Origin: Hyalangium ruber
Lineage (GTDB): Bacteria > Myxococcota > Myxococcia > Myxococcales > Myxococcaceae
Direction: 5' to 3'
DNA: 64,000 nt
Assembly (NCBI RefSeq): GCF_034259325.1
Contig: NZ_JAXIVS010000005.1
Coordinates: 62,001-126,000, forward strand
Position 1 is the stretch's first letter; each line of letters begins with the position of its first letter. Below, in pieces: positions 25,192-33,673 of this stretch. A program made the position numbers and the translations under genes. The notes beneath the pieces were generated by a model. It saw only the letters and a list, made by a program, of their open reading frames with translations, was not told the DNA's origin and made no database searches.

Positions 25192-26214
25192 CTAGCGGGG
25201 CGCCGGGGTGGCCGCGGCCGGAGGCGCCGGGGTCGGGGCCGGAGCCGCCGCCGCCGGAGTCGTGGGCTGCGGCGCGGGAGCCGCCACGGCGGGCGCGGGC
25301 ACCGGAGCGGCAGCCGCCTCGGGGCCACCCATCTGGCGCTTCACCGAGTTGAGCCGGGCGCGCATCGCGCCGAGGTACTGGGTGGCCGGGTAGGACGCGA
25401 TGGCGTCACGCACCGTCTCCAGCGCCTTATCGAGCTGGTGGGTCTCCTGGTACGACTGGGCCAGCAGCACCATGGCGTAGTCACGCGTCTTGGACTTCTT
25501 GTCGCCGTCCACGAAGCGGACCAGCAGCGGCACGGCCTTCTCGTGCTGGTTGGTGCTGTTGTACGCCGCGCCCAGGAAGAAGGAGGCGTCCAGCGCGTCG
25601 GCCTCGGTGGGGTTCATCGCCATGAAGCGCGCCAGGTCCTCCGCGGCGCCCTTCATGTCGTTGCGGCGGAAGGCGGCCTTGCCGCGCTCGAAGGCGGACT
25701 GGCCGATCTCCTTGCGCAGCAGCTCCGCCCGGTCGTTGAGCGCCTGGCGCTCCAGCCCGGACAGGCGCGTGGTGTCCAGCTTCACCAGGGCGTCGATGCC
25801 CTTGAGGCGCTCGTCACCCGGCAGCGTGGTCATCAGCTTGTAGACCTCGTTGGCGGAGCGCTGCGCGGTCTGGTTGGCGGCCACCTCGGCGCGCTGCTTC
25901 TCCAGCTGCGAGGTGAGCTCGGCGACGTTCTTCTCCAGCCGCTCGCGCTCGGCGCCCGCGGTGGAGGTGCGCGCGTTGCTGACCATCACCGCGCCGCCCA
26001 CGACCAGGATGGCGAACAGGGCATAGGCGACGCCGGAGGAGATCCACTGCCGACGCTGGAAGTCCTCGTGGCGCTTGCCGACGGCCTTCACCTCGGCATG
26101 GAGGTTCTTCAGGAGGTTGTCGGTCTTGATGACGAGGTTGCGTGCCTCGATCACCTCCTTGCGGATCTCCGACAGTTCCTTGTCTACCTCGACGGGCTTC
26201 TGCTCAGTTGCCAT
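25192..26214 (-). CDS. Membrane-anchored coiled-coil/TPR protein
   Basis: 340 residues. N-terminal charged helical segment (about 1-55), one transmembrane helix (about 62-82; VAYALFAILVVGGAVMVSN), a coiled coil (about 90-120), then TPR-like repeats (FERGKAAFRRNDMKGAAEDLARFM; FLGAAYNSTNQHEKAVPLLVRFV; LAQSYQETHQLDKALETVRDAI), and an Ala/Pro-rich tail. The order membrane helix, coiled coil, TPR is like periplasmic scaffold proteins such as YbgF/CpoB, but the N-terminus is cytoplasmic. Start taken at the ATG 26214 because AGGA has a better spacing than to the ATG 6 nt upstream. Function unknown. Confidence 0.78.
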   Translation of the reverse strand: MATEQKPVEVDKELSEIRKEVIEARNLVIKTDNLLKNLHAEVKAVGKRHEDFQRRQWISSGVAYALFAILVVGGAVMVSNARTSTAGAERERLEKNVAELTSQLEKQRAEVAANQTAQRSANEVYKLMTTLPGDERLKGIDALVKLDTTRLSGLERQALNDRAELLRKEIGQSAFERGKAAFRRNDMKGAAEDLARFMAMNPTEADALDASFFLGAAYNSTNQHEKAVPLLVRFVDGDKKSKTRDYAMVLLAQSYQETHQLDKALETVRDAIASYPATQYLGAMRARLNSVKRQMGGPEAAAAPVPAPAVAAPAPQPTTPAAAAPAPTPAPPAAATPAPR

Positions 26215-26377
26215 GGACATCTTCCTGGTGGGTCCGGAAAGGACTTCGGCCGGCTCGCGCATTCGTAAAGTTCCCCTGACGGATCAACGTCTTTTCGGGA
26301 ACCGGGAACAGGGCTGTGGGGCCCGCTCATTTCCGCCACGTCATCCCGGAGCAGGCAACGGGACGAGCGCTCGCGCG

Positions 26378-27058
26378 CTAGAAGGGGCGCTCCAGCGGGT
26401 TGCTCGGCTGGTGGGGGAAGTTGTACGTGACGCCCAGCGACACCCAGCTGCCCCCCGCGTTCAGGGAGCTGAAGCGCTGGTCGGGCTGCCCGACAGCGGC
26501 TCGGGCGAAGACGTGGCGGTACTCGACGCACAGGCCCCAGGTAGGGCTCAGGCGCAGGGTCGCTCCCGTGGCCACCGCCCACGTCTGGGAGAGCGTCTCT
26601 CGCACCTTCCCCCCGTCGAACTTGGTCGAGGCCAGCATCGGGCCGGTGAGCACGCCCAGGAAGGGCACCGTGCCGTGGGGTCCCAGGTCCCACCATGCCT
26701 GGTAGCGCATGCCGAGCAGCGCGCCGTAGGAGGTGGTGGTCAGCCGGGGCTGGTTGGTCAGATCGAACTGCTGGAGGGTGCCGAACAGGTCGATGCCGAG
26801 CTCGAGCGAGTCAGTGATCGAATACGCGAAGGTGCCAACCACGAGCGGCCCGAAGCGCGAGGGAGCCGCACGCGCCACGCCCGCGTTCTCCGGGCGCGCG
26901 TAGTAGCTGTCATAGAAGGTGTTGTTGAAGGCGAAGCGCCCGCCGACTTGGACGGAGATGCGGCTGCCCCCCTTGAGCGCGGAGCCGTCCTCGTCCTGGG
27001 CCAGGGCGGTGGAGGCGGCGAGGGTGAACAGGAGGCTGAGGAACGAACCGCGGGGCAT
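26378..27058 (-). CDS. Outer-membrane β-barrel protein
   Basis: 226 residues. Signal peptide (MPRGSFLSLLFTLAASTALAQ), then alternating amphipathic β-strands: ISVQVGGRFAFNN, FGPLVVGTFAYSITDSLELGID, YGALLGMRYQAWWDL. It ends in an aromatic residue (…ERPF), the terminal signature of outer-membrane proteins inserted by the BAM complex. It could be an OmpW- or DUF-type 8-strand barrel. Its ATG shares the A of the stop codon of the upstream microprotein (TGATG at 27056-27060), so translation is coupled. Role unknown. Confidence 0.82.
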   Translation of the reverse strand: MPRGSFLSLLFTLAASTALAQDEDGSALKGGSRISVQVGGRFAFNNTFYDSYYARPENAGVARAAPSRFGPLVVGTFAYSITDSLELGIDLFGTLQQFDLTNQPRLTTTSYGALLGMRYQAWWDLGPHGTVPFLGVLTGPMLASTKFDGGKVRETLSQTWAVATGATLRLSPTWGLCVEYRHVFARAAVGQPDQRFSSLNAGGSWVSLGVTYNFPHQPSNPLERPF

Positions 27059-27213
27059 CACGGGCCCTTTCGACGCAGGGCGATCTCGAGGAAGGTGGTC
27101 TGCTGGCGACACACGGAAGCGATGAGACAGCGCACCACGCACAACGCCCCGTACTCCCGGAGCACGAGGTTCAGGTTGGCCAGCACGTCCCGGAGGGTAA
27201 TTACGCCTCGCAT
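27058..27213 (-). CDS. 51-residue microprotein coupled to outer-membrane barrel gene
   Basis: An in-frame ORF of 52 codons, too short for most gene finders. It starts with ATG (27211-27213) as MRGVITLRDVLANLNLV and ends with a Lys/Arg-rich tail. The stop TGA overlaps the next gene's ATG by one base (TGATG), a classic coupling signal. The product is hydrophobic-basic, with Cys residues in LCVVRCL and a helical centre. The tight overlap and codon-like GC bias at third positions make it a plausible real gene. No family recognised. Confidence 0.55.
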   Translation of the reverse strand: MRGVITLRDVLANLNLVLREYGALCVVRCLIASVCRQQTTFLEIALRRKGP

Positions 27214-27290
27214 GCGCCCGTCCTCGCTTCTGCCCGAAGTGCTACAGGGGTGTGGCGCACCGTAACAGCGACCCTTGGAGCGTCAATTTT

Positions 27291-29090
27291 TCAGCGCGCG
27301 CGGCGCTCCAGCTCCAGCAGGGGCATCTCCAGCACCACCACGGTGCCGTGGCGGCACGTGGGGTGGAAGTCCGCCCCGTCCAGCTCTCCCAGCAGCGCGC
27401 GCAACTGCGCGTCCGTGAGCTTCGAGGCCGGGCCCTGGGCGGCGTGACAGGCCATCACCCGCAGGGCCTCGGCGAGCCCCACCGCATCCAGCGCGGTGCC
27501 GGGTGGCGGCAAAGCCTGCGCGAGCGCCTCCAGCAGCCCTCGGGGATCGGCCCCCTCCAGGCCGGGAGGCACCGCCTTGAGCGCGAAGCTGGTGCCACCG
27601 AAGGGCTCCACGTCGAAGCCCAGCCGGGCGAGCGCCTCACGTCCCCCCGTGAGCGCGCGGGCGGAGGGCACCGGCAGATCCACCGTGGTGCCGAAGAGCG
27701 AGGGCGCAGGGCCCGTCCCCTCCTCCAGCAGGCGGTGGAAGTCCATCAGCCGCGCCCGCTCCAGCGCCGCGTGCGGGTCCAGCACCACCAGCGTGCCACC
27801 GGGCCCCTCGCACACGTGGAAGCGCCCGCCGAGCAACCCCATGGGCCGCAGCGCCGCGAAGTAGCCGGGCGGCGGCGCCTCGTTGAGCAGCGGTAGGGCC
27901 TGGCCGAAGGCGGGCGCCCGGCCCATGGGCACCGGGAGCGGCGACGTAGCGGTGGAGGGCGCGTCCGCGGCCGAGGGCAGTGGCAGCGGCGCGCCCCAGG
28001 CGGCCTCCTGCGCGCGGGTGAGGAAGCGCTCCACGGCGTGGGCGTAGTGGGCGGCCTGGCGCTGGGGGTCGAACTCCGGGGGCGCGGAGCCGAGCCAGGG
28101 CGCGGCCCGGAGCGTGCGGACGACGGCGGCGAGCACCGCGTCGTACACGCCGCGCGAGTCGGAGAAGCGCACCTCGAGCTTCTGCGGATGAACGTTCACG
28201 TCCACCGCGTGCGGCTCCACGTCGATGAAGAGCACCACCAGCGGCTGGCGCCCGGACGGCAGGTACTCCTGATAGCCGCGCTGGATGGCGCCGATGAGCC
28301 CCCGGTCCCGCACGTAGCGGTGGTTGACGAAGGTGTAGATGCCGCGCGCGGTGGGCAGCGTGTACTCGGGCGAGGCGATGTGGCCGGTGACGGTGATGCC
28401 CAGCCGCCGCTCCTCCACGGGGAACAGGTGCGGGTACACGTCATTGCCGAGCGCCGCGGCGATGCGCTCGGTCGGATCTCCCGGGCAGGCCGGGCTGGTG
28501 AACAGCGGCAGGCCGCCGTGCTCCACGAGGAAGGAGACCTCGGGGTGGGCCAGGGCGATGCGGATGACCGCCTCCTCCACGTGCTTGAGCTCCGTCTCGC
28601 CCCGGCGCATGAACTTCAGCCGGGCGGGCGTGTTGTAGAAGAGGTCCTCCACCGTCATCACCGTGCCCACGCGGGGCGGCGCGTCCTCCACCTGGGGCGG
28701 CGAGCCCCCCTCCACCGTCACCCGCGTGCCCACCTGCGCGTCGGGCTCGGCGGTGTGCAGGGTGAAGCGCGACACGGCGGCGATGGCCGGCAGCGCCTCG
28801 CCCCGGAAGCCCTTGCTGGCCAGCGTCTGCAGATCGTCCAGTTGTCGAAGCTTGCTGGTGGCGTGGCGCTCCAGGCACAGCAGCGCGTCCTGCCGCCCCA
28901 TGCCGTGGCCATCGTCCGAGATGACGATGCGCTGCAGGCCTCCGCCCTCGAGCGCCACCTGCACCGTGCGGGAGCCGGCGTCGAGCGAGTTCTCCACCAG
29001 CTCCTTCACCACGGAGGCCGGGCGTTCCACCACCTCGCCGGCGGCGATCTTGTTGATGAGGTCGTCACTGAGTCGAGCGATGCGAGCCAT
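27291..29090 (-). CDS. mutL: DNA mismatch repair protein MutL
   Basis: 599 residues. N-terminal GHKL ATPase with VVERPASVVKELVENSLDA, DDGHGM and GFRGEALPAI (motifs I-III), then the transducer domain, a Pro/Ala-rich linker (about 340-400), and a C-terminal dimerisation domain. MutL couples MutS mismatch recognition to strand removal. In endonuclease-type MutL the C-terminal motif is DQHAxxExxxxE; here it is DPHAALERARL, lacking Gln and the last Glu, and the CPHGRP-type motif appears as CRHGTVV. So the endonuclease site looks degenerate, though no MutH can be seen in this window. Divergent from the SDR-like gene at 29198. Confidence 0.96.
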   Translation of the reverse strand: MARIARLSDDLINKIAAGEVVERPASVVKELVENSLDAGSRTVQVALEGGGLQRIVISDDGHGMGRQDALLCLERHATSKLRQLDDLQTLASKGFRGEALPAIAAVSRFTLHTAEPDAQVGTRVTVEGGSPPQVEDAPPRVGTVMTVEDLFYNTPARLKFMRRGETELKHVEEAVIRIALAHPEVSFLVEHGGLPLFTSPACPGDPTERIAAALGNDVYPHLFPVEERRLGITVTGHIASPEYTLPTARGIYTFVNHRYVRDRGLIGAIQRGYQEYLPSGRQPLVVLFIDVEPHAVDVNVHPQKLEVRFSDSRGVYDAVLAAVVRTLRAAPWLGSAPPEFDPQRQAAHYAHAVERFLTRAQEAAWGAPLPLPSAADAPSTATSPLPVPMGRAPAFGQALPLLNEAPPPGYFAALRPMGLLGGRFHVCEGPGGTLVVLDPHAALERARLMDFHRLLEEGTGPAPSLFGTTVDLPVPSARALTGGREALARLGFDVEPFGGTSFALKAVPPGLEGADPRGLLEALAQALPPPGTALDAVGLAEALRVMACHAAQGPASKLTDAQLRALLGELDGADFHPTCRHGTVVVLEMPLLELERRAR

Positions 29091-29197
29091 GGGAGCGACT
29101 TCAGCCTCTCAGGGTAGTGCGCCGTGCGCAACACCTGGGACGTTGGCCAGGGAAAGGCTGACAATTCTCCAGTTCTTAGCTAACACGCTGGGCTCCG

Positions 29198-30169
29198 ATG
29201 GATGCGACCCATGCAGGCAAGAGGGGGCTGCGCGTCGCCGTGACCGGCGCCAGTGGGGACTTCGGCAAGCTGCTGATGCCGCTGCTGGAGCAGGATCCGG
29301 CCGTGGCGAGCGTGCTCGTCCTGGACGTGGCCCGTCCCGAGGGCTCCAAGGTGGATTACCACCGGGTGGACCTCACGCGCCACGACGCCGAGAGCGAGCT
29401 GACCGAGGCGCTCTCCGAACAGCCCGTGGACGTGCTCTACCACCTGGCCTTCTCGTACGGGGCCATGCGCAACGGCTCGCTGGCGCATGAGCTGGAGGTG
29501 GCCGGCACCATCAACGTGCTGGCGGCGGCGGGACGCGTGAAGCTGCCCCGGCTGGTGGTGCCCTCGCTCACCGCCGTGTACGGCGCGCGGGGCCAGCACC
29601 CTGCCCTGCTGCGCGAGGAGGCGCAGCTGTGGGGCTGCCCCCAGAGCCGCTTCGTCACCGACAAGGTGCAGGTGGAGGGCCAGGTGCGCGCCTTCCGCGA
29701 ACGCAACCCCGACACGCGGGTGCTGGTGCTGCGCTTCGCGCCCGTGCTCGGCCCCTCGGTGGACAACCCGGCCTCGCGGATGCTCAAGCGCTCCGTGGTG
29801 CCCACGCTGTTGGGGTTCGATCCGCTCTGGCAGGCCATCCACGAGGAGGACGCCGCGCGGGCGCTGCACCTGGCGCTGCGGGCGGAGGCCTCGGGCGAGT
29901 TCAACATCGTGGGCCAGGGCGTGCTGCCGTTGTCGGGGCTCATCCGCCAGGCGGGCTCGCGGCCGCTGCCCCTGCCAGGGCCGCTGTACCGGGCCGCGCT
30001 GCACGCACTGGAGGCGGTGGGCGCGGCCGGAGCGGCGGGATTGCCCATCGCCCTGCTCGACTACATCCATTACAGCTGGGTCGCGGACGGCGAGCAGGCC
30101 GAGTCCGCGCTCGGTTTCATTCCCATCCATCACGCGCGGGATGCCGCCGCGGCGCTGAGGAGGAGCTGA
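29198..30169 (+). CDS. NAD(P)-dependent epimerase/dehydratase-like (extended SDR) protein
   Basis: 323 residues. N-terminal Rossmann motif VTGASGDFGKLLMPLL, Asp at the end of β2 (LVLDVA), and YHLAFSYGAM, as in extended short-chain dehydrogenases that act on nucleotide sugars. The expected YxxxK reads FVTDK here, so the catalytic Tyr is replaced by Phe, and redox activity is doubtful. A substrate-domain C-terminus follows. No leader. The stop lies 3 nt before the acyltransferase gene, so they are co-transcribed and may act together in lipid or polysaccharide synthesis. Confidence 0.84.
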   Translation: MDATHAGKRGLRVAVTGASGDFGKLLMPLLEQDPAVASVLVLDVARPEGSKVDYHRVDLTRHDAESELTEALSEQPVDVLYHLAFSYGAMRNGSLAHELEVAGTINVLAAAGRVKLPRLVVPSLTAVYGARGQHPALLREEAQLWGCPQSRFVTDKVQVEGQVRAFRERNPDTRVLVLRFAPVLGPSVDNPASRMLKRSVVPTLLGFDPLWQAIHEEDAARALHLALRAEASGEFNIVGQGVLPLSGLIRQAGSRPLPLPGPLYRAALHALEAVGAAGAAGLPIALLDYIHYSWVADGEQAESALGFIPIHHARDAAAALRRS

Positions 30170-30172
30170 GTC

Positions 30173-31945
30173 ATGGCCACCAAGGGTGTGCTCGGGAACG
30201 ATCCGTTCCAGAGGGGCGCCGCGCAGCGCTCCGACGAGCCCCAGTCGTCCGAAGCTCCCGAGCCCGCGCAGGCCTCGAAGAAGGCGAAGGCCCCGGCCGG
30301 TAAGACGGCGAAGAAGGCCGCGCCCACCGGTGGCAAGAAGGCGGCGGCGAAGAAGGCCGCGCCCGAGAAGAAGGCCGCGCCCGCCAAGGGCCGCAAGGCG
30401 GGCGGAGGCAAGGAGGAGACGAACCGGCTCCGGGAGCCCGCCGCGCCCCAGACACCACGTCGCCGTCCTCCCTCGCGCGTGCCGGTAGTGGCGGAGTCTC
30501 CGAAGGACACGCTGCCCCGCACGCCAGAGGAGCAGGAGGTGGATCAGGTGCTGGCCTCTGCCACGGCCATGGAGGCCGCCGAAGCCGCCGCTGAAGCCGC
30601 CGCCGAGGTCGCGGTGGAGACGATGCGATCGATCCAGACGCAGCAGGGCGCGTCGGTGGCGCCCCGGGGCTCGCTGGAGGACACCTGGAACCGGGAGCTG
30701 GCCACCGCCGTGGTGGCCGAGGCCGCCGAAGCCGCCGCCGAGGCCATCATCGAGGCAGCGCTCGCGCCCCAGGAAGAGCGGACGCAGCTCAGCTCGGCGT
30801 TCGAGGAGGAGCTGCCCTCCAGCAACTCCGCCGAGAGGACGGTCATCGACACGGCCTACGCCCTGTCGGAGGAGGAGGATTCGGAGGGCGTCGACACCGC
30901 GGGAGTGCAGGCGGAAGCCGAGGTGGAGCTGCCAGACGGGGGCGAGGACGAGTATCCGCCCGAGCGTGCGGTGCCGCTGTCCCTGGTGCCTCCTCCGGAG
31001 GATCGGGAGACGGCCCGGGAGCCCTTCTTCACGGATCAGGCGGGCGCGGAGTCGGAGCCGTCGATGCCCCGCTCGGTGGGCGTGTTCTCGATGGCCAAGG
31101 AGATCGCCATCCAGGCGCTCGCGAGCGCGTCGGTGGGCCGGGCGATGGGCGCGGCGCAGGGGCTGGTGGGCGCGGTGCGCGCGGGGCTGGGCACGGCCGG
31201 CAGCACGTCGCTGGATGAGTACGGGCGGGACTCGGAGCTGGTGACCGGGCTCCAGCCGCTGATGGACTTCCTGTACGAGCGTTACTGGCGAGTGTCGGTG
31301 CAGGGGGTGGAGCAGGTTCCTTCGGGAGGGGCCATCCTGGTGGCGAACCACTCGGGGGCGCTGCCCTTCGACGGGCTGGTGGCGGCGATGACGCTGCTGC
31401 GCGAGCGACCGGATCTACGAGAGCCGCGCTGGCTGGTGGAAGACCAGGTCTTCCACGCGCCGATGCTGGGGACGCTCTTCAACCGCCTGGGGGCGGTGCG
31501 GGCCTGCCCGGAGAACGCGGTGCGGTTGCTGGACGAGCAGCGCCCGGTGCTGGTGTTCCCCGAGGGCTACCAGGGGCTGAGCAAGCCGTTCGCGCAGCGC
31601 TACCAGCTCAAGCGCTTCGGGCGCGGCGGCTTCGTGAAGCTGGCGCTGCGCACGGGAGCGCCCATCATCCCGGTGGCGATCGTGGGCGCCGAGGAGACAT
31701 CTCCGCTGTTGGGGCGAATCCCGGCGGGCTTCCTGGGTGTGCCGTACCTGCCGCTGACGGGCCCGGTGCCGCTGCCGGCCAAGTGGACGCTGCGCTTCGG
31801 GGAGCCGATCTCCGTGGATGCGCTGGGTCCCGAGGACGCGGACGATCTGGCGGCGGTGCAGCGCCTGACGGAGCGCACGCGCGAGTCCATCCAGGGGATG
31901 ATTCAAGCGCTGCTGCGCGAGCGCCGCTCGGTTTTCGCGGGCTGA
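30173..31945 (+). CDS. Lysophospholipid acyltransferase (PlsC-like) with histone H1-like N-terminal tail
   Basis: 590 residues. Residues ~30-85 are a Lys/Ala/Pro tail of KKAAP/AKKAA type as in bacterial histone H1-like proteins. A middle Glu/Ala-rich helical region (about 115-300) includes several AEAAAEAA stretches. The C-terminal domain (about 360-590) is a glycerolphosphate acyltransferase: NHSGALPFD (the NHx4D catalytic motif) and FPEGYQG, with a GAPIIPVAIVG strand. That family moves acyl chains onto lysophosphatidate at the inner membrane. The long disordered, partly basic extension is unusual. Start ATG 30173, with AGGAGG in the end of the previous gene. The downstream recX is convergent, 4 nt away. 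Confidence 0.88.
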   Translation: MATKGVLGNDPFQRGAAQRSDEPQSSEAPEPAQASKKAKAPAGKTAKKAAPTGGKKAAAKKAAPEKKAAPAKGRKAGGGKEETNRLREPAAPQTPRRRPPSRVPVVAESPKDTLPRTPEEQEVDQVLASATAMEAAEAAAEAAAEVAVETMRSIQTQQGASVAPRGSLEDTWNRELATAVVAEAAEAAAEAIIEAALAPQEERTQLSSAFEEELPSSNSAERTVIDTAYALSEEEDSEGVDTAGVQAEAEVELPDGGEDEYPPERAVPLSLVPPPEDRETAREPFFTDQAGAESEPSMPRSVGVFSMAKEIAIQALASASVGRAMGAAQGLVGAVRAGLGTAGSTSLDEYGRDSELVTGLQPLMDFLYERYWRVSVQGVEQVPSGGAILVANHSGALPFDGLVAAMTLLRERPDLREPRWLVEDQVFHAPMLGTLFNRLGAVRACPENAVRLLDEQRPVLVFPEGYQGLSKPFAQRYQLKRFGRGGFVKLALRTGAPIIPVAIVGAEETSPLLGRIPAGFLGVPYLPLTGPVPLPAKWTLRFGEPISVDALGPEDADDLAAVQRLTERTRESIQGMIQALLRERRSVFAG

Positions 31946-31949
31946 GGGG

Positions 31950-32507
31950 CTACTCGGCTGCGCCGTCGATGATCTTCTTGGCGGTGGAGAACGAGAAGCC
32001 GGCACGGGCCAGGGCAGCGAGGTCTCGCTGCCGGTTCTCCTGCCGGGTGGCGGCATCGCGCCGGAAGGGCCCCAGGCGCTTTTTGCGGGCCCAGATGCGG
32101 GCGGCCACGTCCTCGGACACCTCGGCGGTGACCTGGGCTAGCTTCTGAGTGACGAGCTCAGCGGCGACGCCCTTCATCCGCAGCTTCTGGGCAATCACCC
32201 GAGCGCTCCGGCCGGAGGAGCGCAGCGACTGCGCCTTCATCTCGGCGTAGGCCTGGTCATTGATGAGCCCGCCACGGACGAGCTTCTCGGTGAGCGCGTC
32301 CACCCAGCCAAGCGCCTCGGTGCGGTCGCCCCCGTGGACGCGGAGGGAGCGGTCCACCTTGCGCATGAGCACACGCTTGAGCTGACTCACGGTCGCCGCG
32401 TAGCGCTTCAGGTAGTGGAGCGCGGCATTCTCCAGATAACGCGGAGACACCTTCCGAGGCTTCTTCGGCCCCTTGGGCTTGTCCCTTTGTTCCTTCGGCT
32501 CATCCAT
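31950..32507 (-). CDS. recX: Regulatory protein RecX
   Basis: 185 residues with three helical repeats typical of RecX: N-terminal LENAALHYLKRYAATVSQLKRVL, a middle GGLINDQAYAEMKAQSLRSSGRSARVIAQKL, and a last repeat with ISTAKKIIDG-like ending (FSFSTAKKIIDGA). A basic Lys-rich N-terminus precedes them. RecX caps and limits RecA filaments. recA is not adjacent in this window. No membrane segment. The upstream region to 32707 has no recognisable gene. Confidence 0.9.
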   Translation of the reverse strand: MDEPKEQRDKPKGPKKPRKVSPRYLENAALHYLKRYAATVSQLKRVLMRKVDRSLRVHGGDRTEALGWVDALTEKLVRGGLINDQAYAEMKAQSLRSSGRSARVIAQKLRMKGVAAELVTQKLAQVTAEVSEDVAARIWARKKRLGPFRRDAATRQENRQRDLAALARAGFSFSTAKKIIDGAAE

Positions 32508-32706
32508 GGAGCCTCGTGTGTAGCACCCCCGTCCGACCTGCGGAGTACCTTCGAAGTCGCCCGCTCGGCTACCCAGCAGGCGCGTTTCACTTCAAGGTCG
32601 GGCCGTAGGAACCACTGGACCAGCCTCGATCACTATGTAGTTCCAGTCATCGAGTCGGACTCGGGCTGAGCTAGACGATCTTTCACGACAGCAGGAAAAG
32701 GGGCCA

Positions 32707-33225
32707 GTGAACTTCTACACAACCTTTGCCGATATTGCGCCTCGTAAAGAGGACGACGAAAAAGAGCCCTTCACTACGTGGCATGCACGGGTACAGCACC
32801 GCATACCGCATGTCCCTGTATCTGTTGCTGAGCACTGGCTCCATCGGCACTGGGATCAGTCGCCGCACTACTGGCTCGATCTAGCCCGGCTTCGGTTTCG
32901 ACTTGAGCGGTGGACAAATGCTCGACTTGCTGAAATTCGTTTTGGGTTTACCTGGGGCAACCACGGCAACTGGCAGCGAGACCTCATCAAACCTAAGCAC
33001 TGGCTTAGTGACCACTGGCTCTGGTTGAACATGGAGAAGCATGGCACATGGCCTGCTCCAATCATCGTCTTGGAGAACGCGAACGACGCCCCTAATTCAG
33101 CCTACGGGAAACTTCCACCACTGCTTCTCATCGAAGGGCATCACAGGCTTGAGTTCGCTCGAGCGCTCTCCACTCTCGGAAAGGCTTTGCCTGATCACGA
33201 AGTCTGGCTGGCGACCTTGGTGTGA
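32707..33225 (+). CDS. Hypothetical protein with IEGHHRL motif
   Basis: 172 residues from a GTG start preceded by AAGGGG. Rich in Trp and His (LHRHWDQSPHYW, FGFTWGNHGNW, DHWLWLN). The C-terminal LLLIEGHHRLEFARAL resembles the GHHR-type motif of the ParB/sulfiredoxin superfamily, but the rest does not match; this is only a hint. Base composition is clearly less GC-rich than in neighbouring core genes, and it stands alone between recX and a region with perfect inverted repeats, so it was probably acquired. No leader or membrane helix. Function not assigned. Confidence 0.6.
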   Translation: MNFYTTFADIAPRKEDDEKEPFTTWHARVQHRIPHVPVSVAEHWLHRHWDQSPHYWLDLARLRFRLERWTNARLAEIRFGFTWGNHGNWQRDLIKPKHWLSDHWLWLNMEKHGTWPAPIIVLENANDAPNSAYGKLPPLLLIEGHHRLEFARALSTLGKALPDHEVWLATLV

Positions 33226-33368
33226 TTTCGTCTGAGAGGGTGTTGAGCAGGAGCAGGGAGGCAGGCGTCTTGCCCCTGCATCCTGTGCCGGGTCCGCTTC
33301 AGAGAAGCCGAGCCACCTTCCGGCGGCAGCAGACGAGGTAGGGCTACGCAGCTGCCCTATCAGCGTGA

Positions 33369-33422
33369 CTGTTCGGAAATGTCGGGACTTTTGCGTCCAA
33401 AACCCCCGACATTTCCGAACAG
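33369..33422. repeat. Interspersed hairpin, copy 2
   Basis: Left arm CTGTTCGGAAATGTCGGGAC plus TTTT (33369-33392) and right arm 33399-33422 (AAAACCCCCGAC, then ATTTCCGAACAG). The outer arms are identical to those of the copy at 13599-13654; the inner stem differs by two bases, so pairing is imperfect around GGGAC/CCCCC. The loop is 6 nt (GCGTCC). Conserved outer arms with a variable centre are typical of a dispersed hairpin or REP-like element. Confidence 0.85.
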
Positions 33423-33542
33423 GCGGCCGGCGAGTTCGGGCCCTCCGACGGCACGTCAGAGAGTCCAGGACCCCAGAGGCCAAGCCAAGCAATGCGTGCT
33501 TCGCCTGCTCGCTTTGCCTCACCACCCTCTGAAGGGGCGCTG

Positions 33543-33574
33543 GACAAACCTGTCAAACATCAGACAGGTTTGTC
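33543..33574. promoter_or_regulatory. 12-bp perfect inverted repeat, operator or terminator
   Basis: GACAAACCTGTC (33543-33554) is the reverse complement of GACAGGTTTGTC (33563-33574), with an 8-nt spacer AAACATCA. No T tract follows on either strand, so an operator or transposon-end role is as likely as a terminator. It lies about 100 nt from the 3' end of the minus-strand M15-type gene. Confidence 0.5.
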
Positions 33575-33673
33575 GGAAGTACAGTCGGGAGGAGGCATCC
33601 TTCTCTCAAAGCCAGAGCCTGCACGCATTTACCTGGAGGTGAGCAAGAGTGGAGCCCCCGATATTGCTAACGC

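Larger units (their letters stand above)
33226..33673. other. Intergenic region with two perfect or near-perfect inverted repeats
   Basis: About 450 nt with no credible gene. It contains the second copy of the interspersed hairpin (33369-33422) and a 12-bp palindrome with 8-nt spacer (33543-33574). Small ORFs crossing it have no ribosome binding site or recognisable motif. The lower GC and repeats are consistent with an integration hot spot. Confidence 0.5.
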
